From contig JALGWA010000047.1 of NCBI GenBank assembly GCA_025774425.1, forward strand, positions 1-7,688: a DNA stretch of 7,688 nucleotides. Direction: 5' to 3'. The number at the start of each line of letters is the position of its first letter. Position 1 is the first letter of the stretch. Source of the DNA: a bacterium. GTDB taxonomy: Bacteria > Arandabacterota > Arandabacteria > Arandabacterales > JALGWA01. Below, in pieces: positions 6,317-7,688 of this stretch. Below the pieces are notes generated by a model. That model searched no databases. It saw only the letters and a program-made list of their open reading frames with translations, and had not been told where the DNA came from. The position numbers and the translations under genes were made by a program.

Positions 6317-7585
6317 ATGAAGCACGGAGTCAGATTCACCTTCGCCTTCGACCGGGCGTCGCGGACGGCGACGGCTGCCTTGATCGCCTCCCTCGAGGCG
6401 GTGGCCGGCGATGACCCGTCTTGTACCGTGCGTGCGGTTCTCTTCGAGCGCCTCGACGAGATCGATTTTGACACCGCCCTGGTCGAGTTCGTATGCATGT
6501 CGGCCATGACGTCCGGCTTCCCCGGGCGCGCCGAAGCCCTCGCCGCACTCAAGGCCAGGCGTGCCGGCGCGTTCCGCAGCGTCATCGGCTGGCCGCACGC
6601 GACGGGCGACCCGCGGGGCGCGCTCGAGGCCGGATTCGACTACTGCTGCGCGGGGGAGGGGGAGGAGACCATACGCGAGATGTTCGAACTCGCTGCTTCC
6701 GGCCGGGACGCCGCCGGCGCCGGCGGCGTGTTCACCATGCGCGATGGCGGGGTCGCGGGCGAGCGCCGGCGGCGGGCGGTCGATCTCGACGAGTTCGACG
6801 CGCTGCCCGGGCGGACGCGCTTTCCGACGTATATCGAGATCGGGCGCGGGTGCATGTGGGGCTGCGCCTACTGCCAGACGCCCCGCATCTTCGGCCGGAG
6901 CGAACGCTTCAGAAGCCCGGCGCGCATCGAGGAGACCGTGTCGCGCTACGCCCGGTGGGGGATGACCGACTTCAGGCTGCTTCTTCCCAATGCACTCGCC
7001 TATGGCTCCGTGCGGCCGGGCGCGCCCGAGCCTTCGGCGCTGGAGGAGATGCTCGGCAGGGTGCGCTCCTCTTGCCGCGGCGGGAGGGTGTTCCTGGGAT
7101 CTTTCCCTTCGGAGGTGCGCCCGGACTACGTGACGCCCGAAGCCGTCGCCGTGCTCAGGGAATACGTCTCCAACGAGAGCATCGTGATCGGCGGCCAGTC
7201 GGGAAGCGACCGTGTGCTCGCGTCGGTCGCCCGCGGGCACACGGTCGACGACGTCCGCCGGGCCGTGGACGTGGCGAAGGCCGGCGGCTTCCGCGTCTCG
7301 GTGGACCTCATGCTCGGCTTCCCCGCCGAAGGTCCGGCGGACAGGGAGGCGACTTTCGACCTTGCGGAGGAGCTGGGCGGGCGGGGTGCGCGCGTCAACA
7401 TGCACTTCCTCATGCCGCTTCCGGGCACGCCGCTCGCCGGCGTGCGGCCCGCATTCCTCTCGGGCGACGAGCGAAGAAGACTTGATGGCCTGGCCCAGCG
7501 GGGTATAGTGAGAGGGCACTGGCGCCGGCAGGAAGAGACGGCGAGGAGATGGCTAGACCGAGAAGAGCGAAGCCGAGACGCGTGA
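6317..7585 (+). CDS. Radical SAM protein with degenerate B12-binding-like N-terminal domain, MJ_1487 type
   Basis: From ATG 6317 the product has 422 residues. Residues 1-130 form a Rossmann-like domain with VIGWPHATGDPRGALEAGFDYCCAGEGEET, typical of B12-binding/radical SAM proteins, but without the cobalt-binding DxHxxG. The radical SAM core follows, with EIGRGCMWGCAYCQTPRIFG: C179, C183 and C186 form the CxxxCxxC motif that holds the SAM-binding [4Fe-4S] cluster. Downstream, LLLPNALAYGS, GSFPSEVRPDYVT, IVIGGQSGSDRVL, RGHTVDDV and MPLPGTPL are strongly reminiscent of the MJ_1487 family (TIGR04013, from memory). The reaction catalysed by this family is unknown; radical SAM methylthiotransferase-like chemistry is one possibility. 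The gene begins 23 bases after AOR. No strong ribosome binding site is visible; GTG 6311 is an alternative start. It overlaps the next gene by 37 bases. Confidence 0.9.
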   Translation: MKHGVRFTFAFDRASRTATAALIASLEAVAGDDPSCTVRAVLFERLDEIDFDTALVEFVCMSAMTSGFPGRAEALAALKARRAGAFRSVIGWPHATGDPRGALEAGFDYCCAGEGEETIREMFELAASGRDAAGAGGVFTMRDGGVAGERRRRAVDLDEFDALPGRTRFPTYIEIGRGCMWGCAYCQTPRIFGRSERFRSPARIEETVSRYARWGMTDFRLLLPNALAYGSVRPGAPEPSALEEMLGRVRSSCRGGRVFLGSFPSEVRPDYVTPEAVAVLREYVSNESIVIGGQSGSDRVLASVARGHTVDDVRRAVDVAKAGGFRVSVDLMLGFPAEGPADREATFDLAEELGGRGARVNMHFLMPLPGTPLAGVRPAFLSGDERRRLDGLAQRGIVRGHWRRQEETARRWLDREERSRDA

Positions 7586-7688
7586 AGGTATTCTGCGGAC
7601 TGATCCTGCGGGAAGAGCGCCTGTCCGACGTGCTGGCCCGCCTCGAGCATGAGTTCGGGGAGATAGACTGCGAGACCGACCTCGTGGA
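7549..7688 (+). CDS. DUF4416 family protein, N-terminal fragment (cut by window end)
   Basis: The frame from ATG 7549 is open to the last base. It encodes MARPRRAKPRRVKVFCGLIL, then REERLSDVLARLEHEFGEIDCETDLV. The pattern P-x-x-VKxFxGLI, a helix, then L-x-x-xFG-x-ID-x-E matches the start of DUF4416 proteins as I recall them, which continue with a PFDFTDYY-type motif beyond this window. Function is unknown. Two starts are possible. ATG 7549 overlaps the radical SAM gene by 37 bases, with a GAGGAG touching the ATG. GTG 7582 forms a 4-base GTGA overlap with that gene's stop but would remove the basic leader that relatives often carry. The close overlap suggests cotranscription and coupled translation with the radical SAM gene. 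Confidence 0.7.
   Translation, partial: MARPRRAKPRRVKVFCGLILREERLSDVLARLEHEFGEIDCETDLV

Noticed and set aside
6200..7519. Long minus-strand open frame opposite the radical SAM gene, and other long antisense or shifted frames over the symporter, AOR and acyl-CoA dehydrogenase
   Set aside because: They are shadows produced by high GC at third codon positions: low-complexity Arg/Ala/Gly-rich products with no domain signals, opposite genes with clear family motifs.
1..7688. Genome-wide reassignment of TAG
   Set aside because: The acyl-CoA dehydrogenase and the ferredoxin both end at TAG exactly where family members end, so TAG is a normal stop here.
1..7688. tRNA, rRNA, riboswitch or insertion-sequence transposase genes
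   Set aside because: I found no cloverleaf-like sequence, no conserved rRNA stretch, no recognisable riboswitch core and no transposase reading frame; the gaps between genes are too short apart from the repeat region.

Overview
This is a GC-rich bacterial chromosomal stretch, probably from an anaerobe. It encodes a tungsten-type aldehyde:ferredoxin oxidoreductase and a four-cluster ferredoxin, both usual in anaerobes. The coding sequences use AGG (Arg) and ATA (Ile) freely despite the high GC. TTG and GTG starts appear alongside good AGGAGG-type ribosome binding sites. The genes point to an uncultured anaerobic bacterium, but I cannot assign a phylum from this window.

Left part (1-985). A secreted or periplasmic TPR protein runs leftward off the window edge from a near-consensus sigma70 promoter. 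Its frame is cut by an in-frame TAG at 53-51, after which TPR-like coding sequence seems to continue to the edge. Divergent from it is a 164-residue helical protein of unknown function (491-985).

Middle part (982-2428). An acyl-CoA dehydrogenase is read leftward and converges on the hypothetical gene so tightly that the two stop codons overlap by 4 bases. Its true start is most likely a TTG at 2142, supported by a ribosome binding site and a TTGACC-17-TAACAT promoter. Upstream of it, 2205-2368 holds a cluster of REP-like repeats with the core TCTGACCC, including a perfect hairpin and an exact 16-base direct repeat.

Right part (2429-7688). Six genes follow on the + strand with gaps or overlaps of only a few bases, probably one operon: a 35-residue one-helix peptide of the kind found before SSS-family symporters; a PutP-like sodium:solute symporter; a small ferredoxin with four CxxCxxCxxxC motifs; the aldehyde:ferredoxin oxidoreductase; a radical SAM protein of the MJ_1487 type; and the start of a DUF4416 protein cut by the window end. 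The simplest reading is sodium-driven uptake of an organic substrate coupled to oxidation of an aldehyde (or reduction of an acid), with electrons passing through the adjacent ferredoxin. The last two genes have no known function and may or may not belong to the same process.
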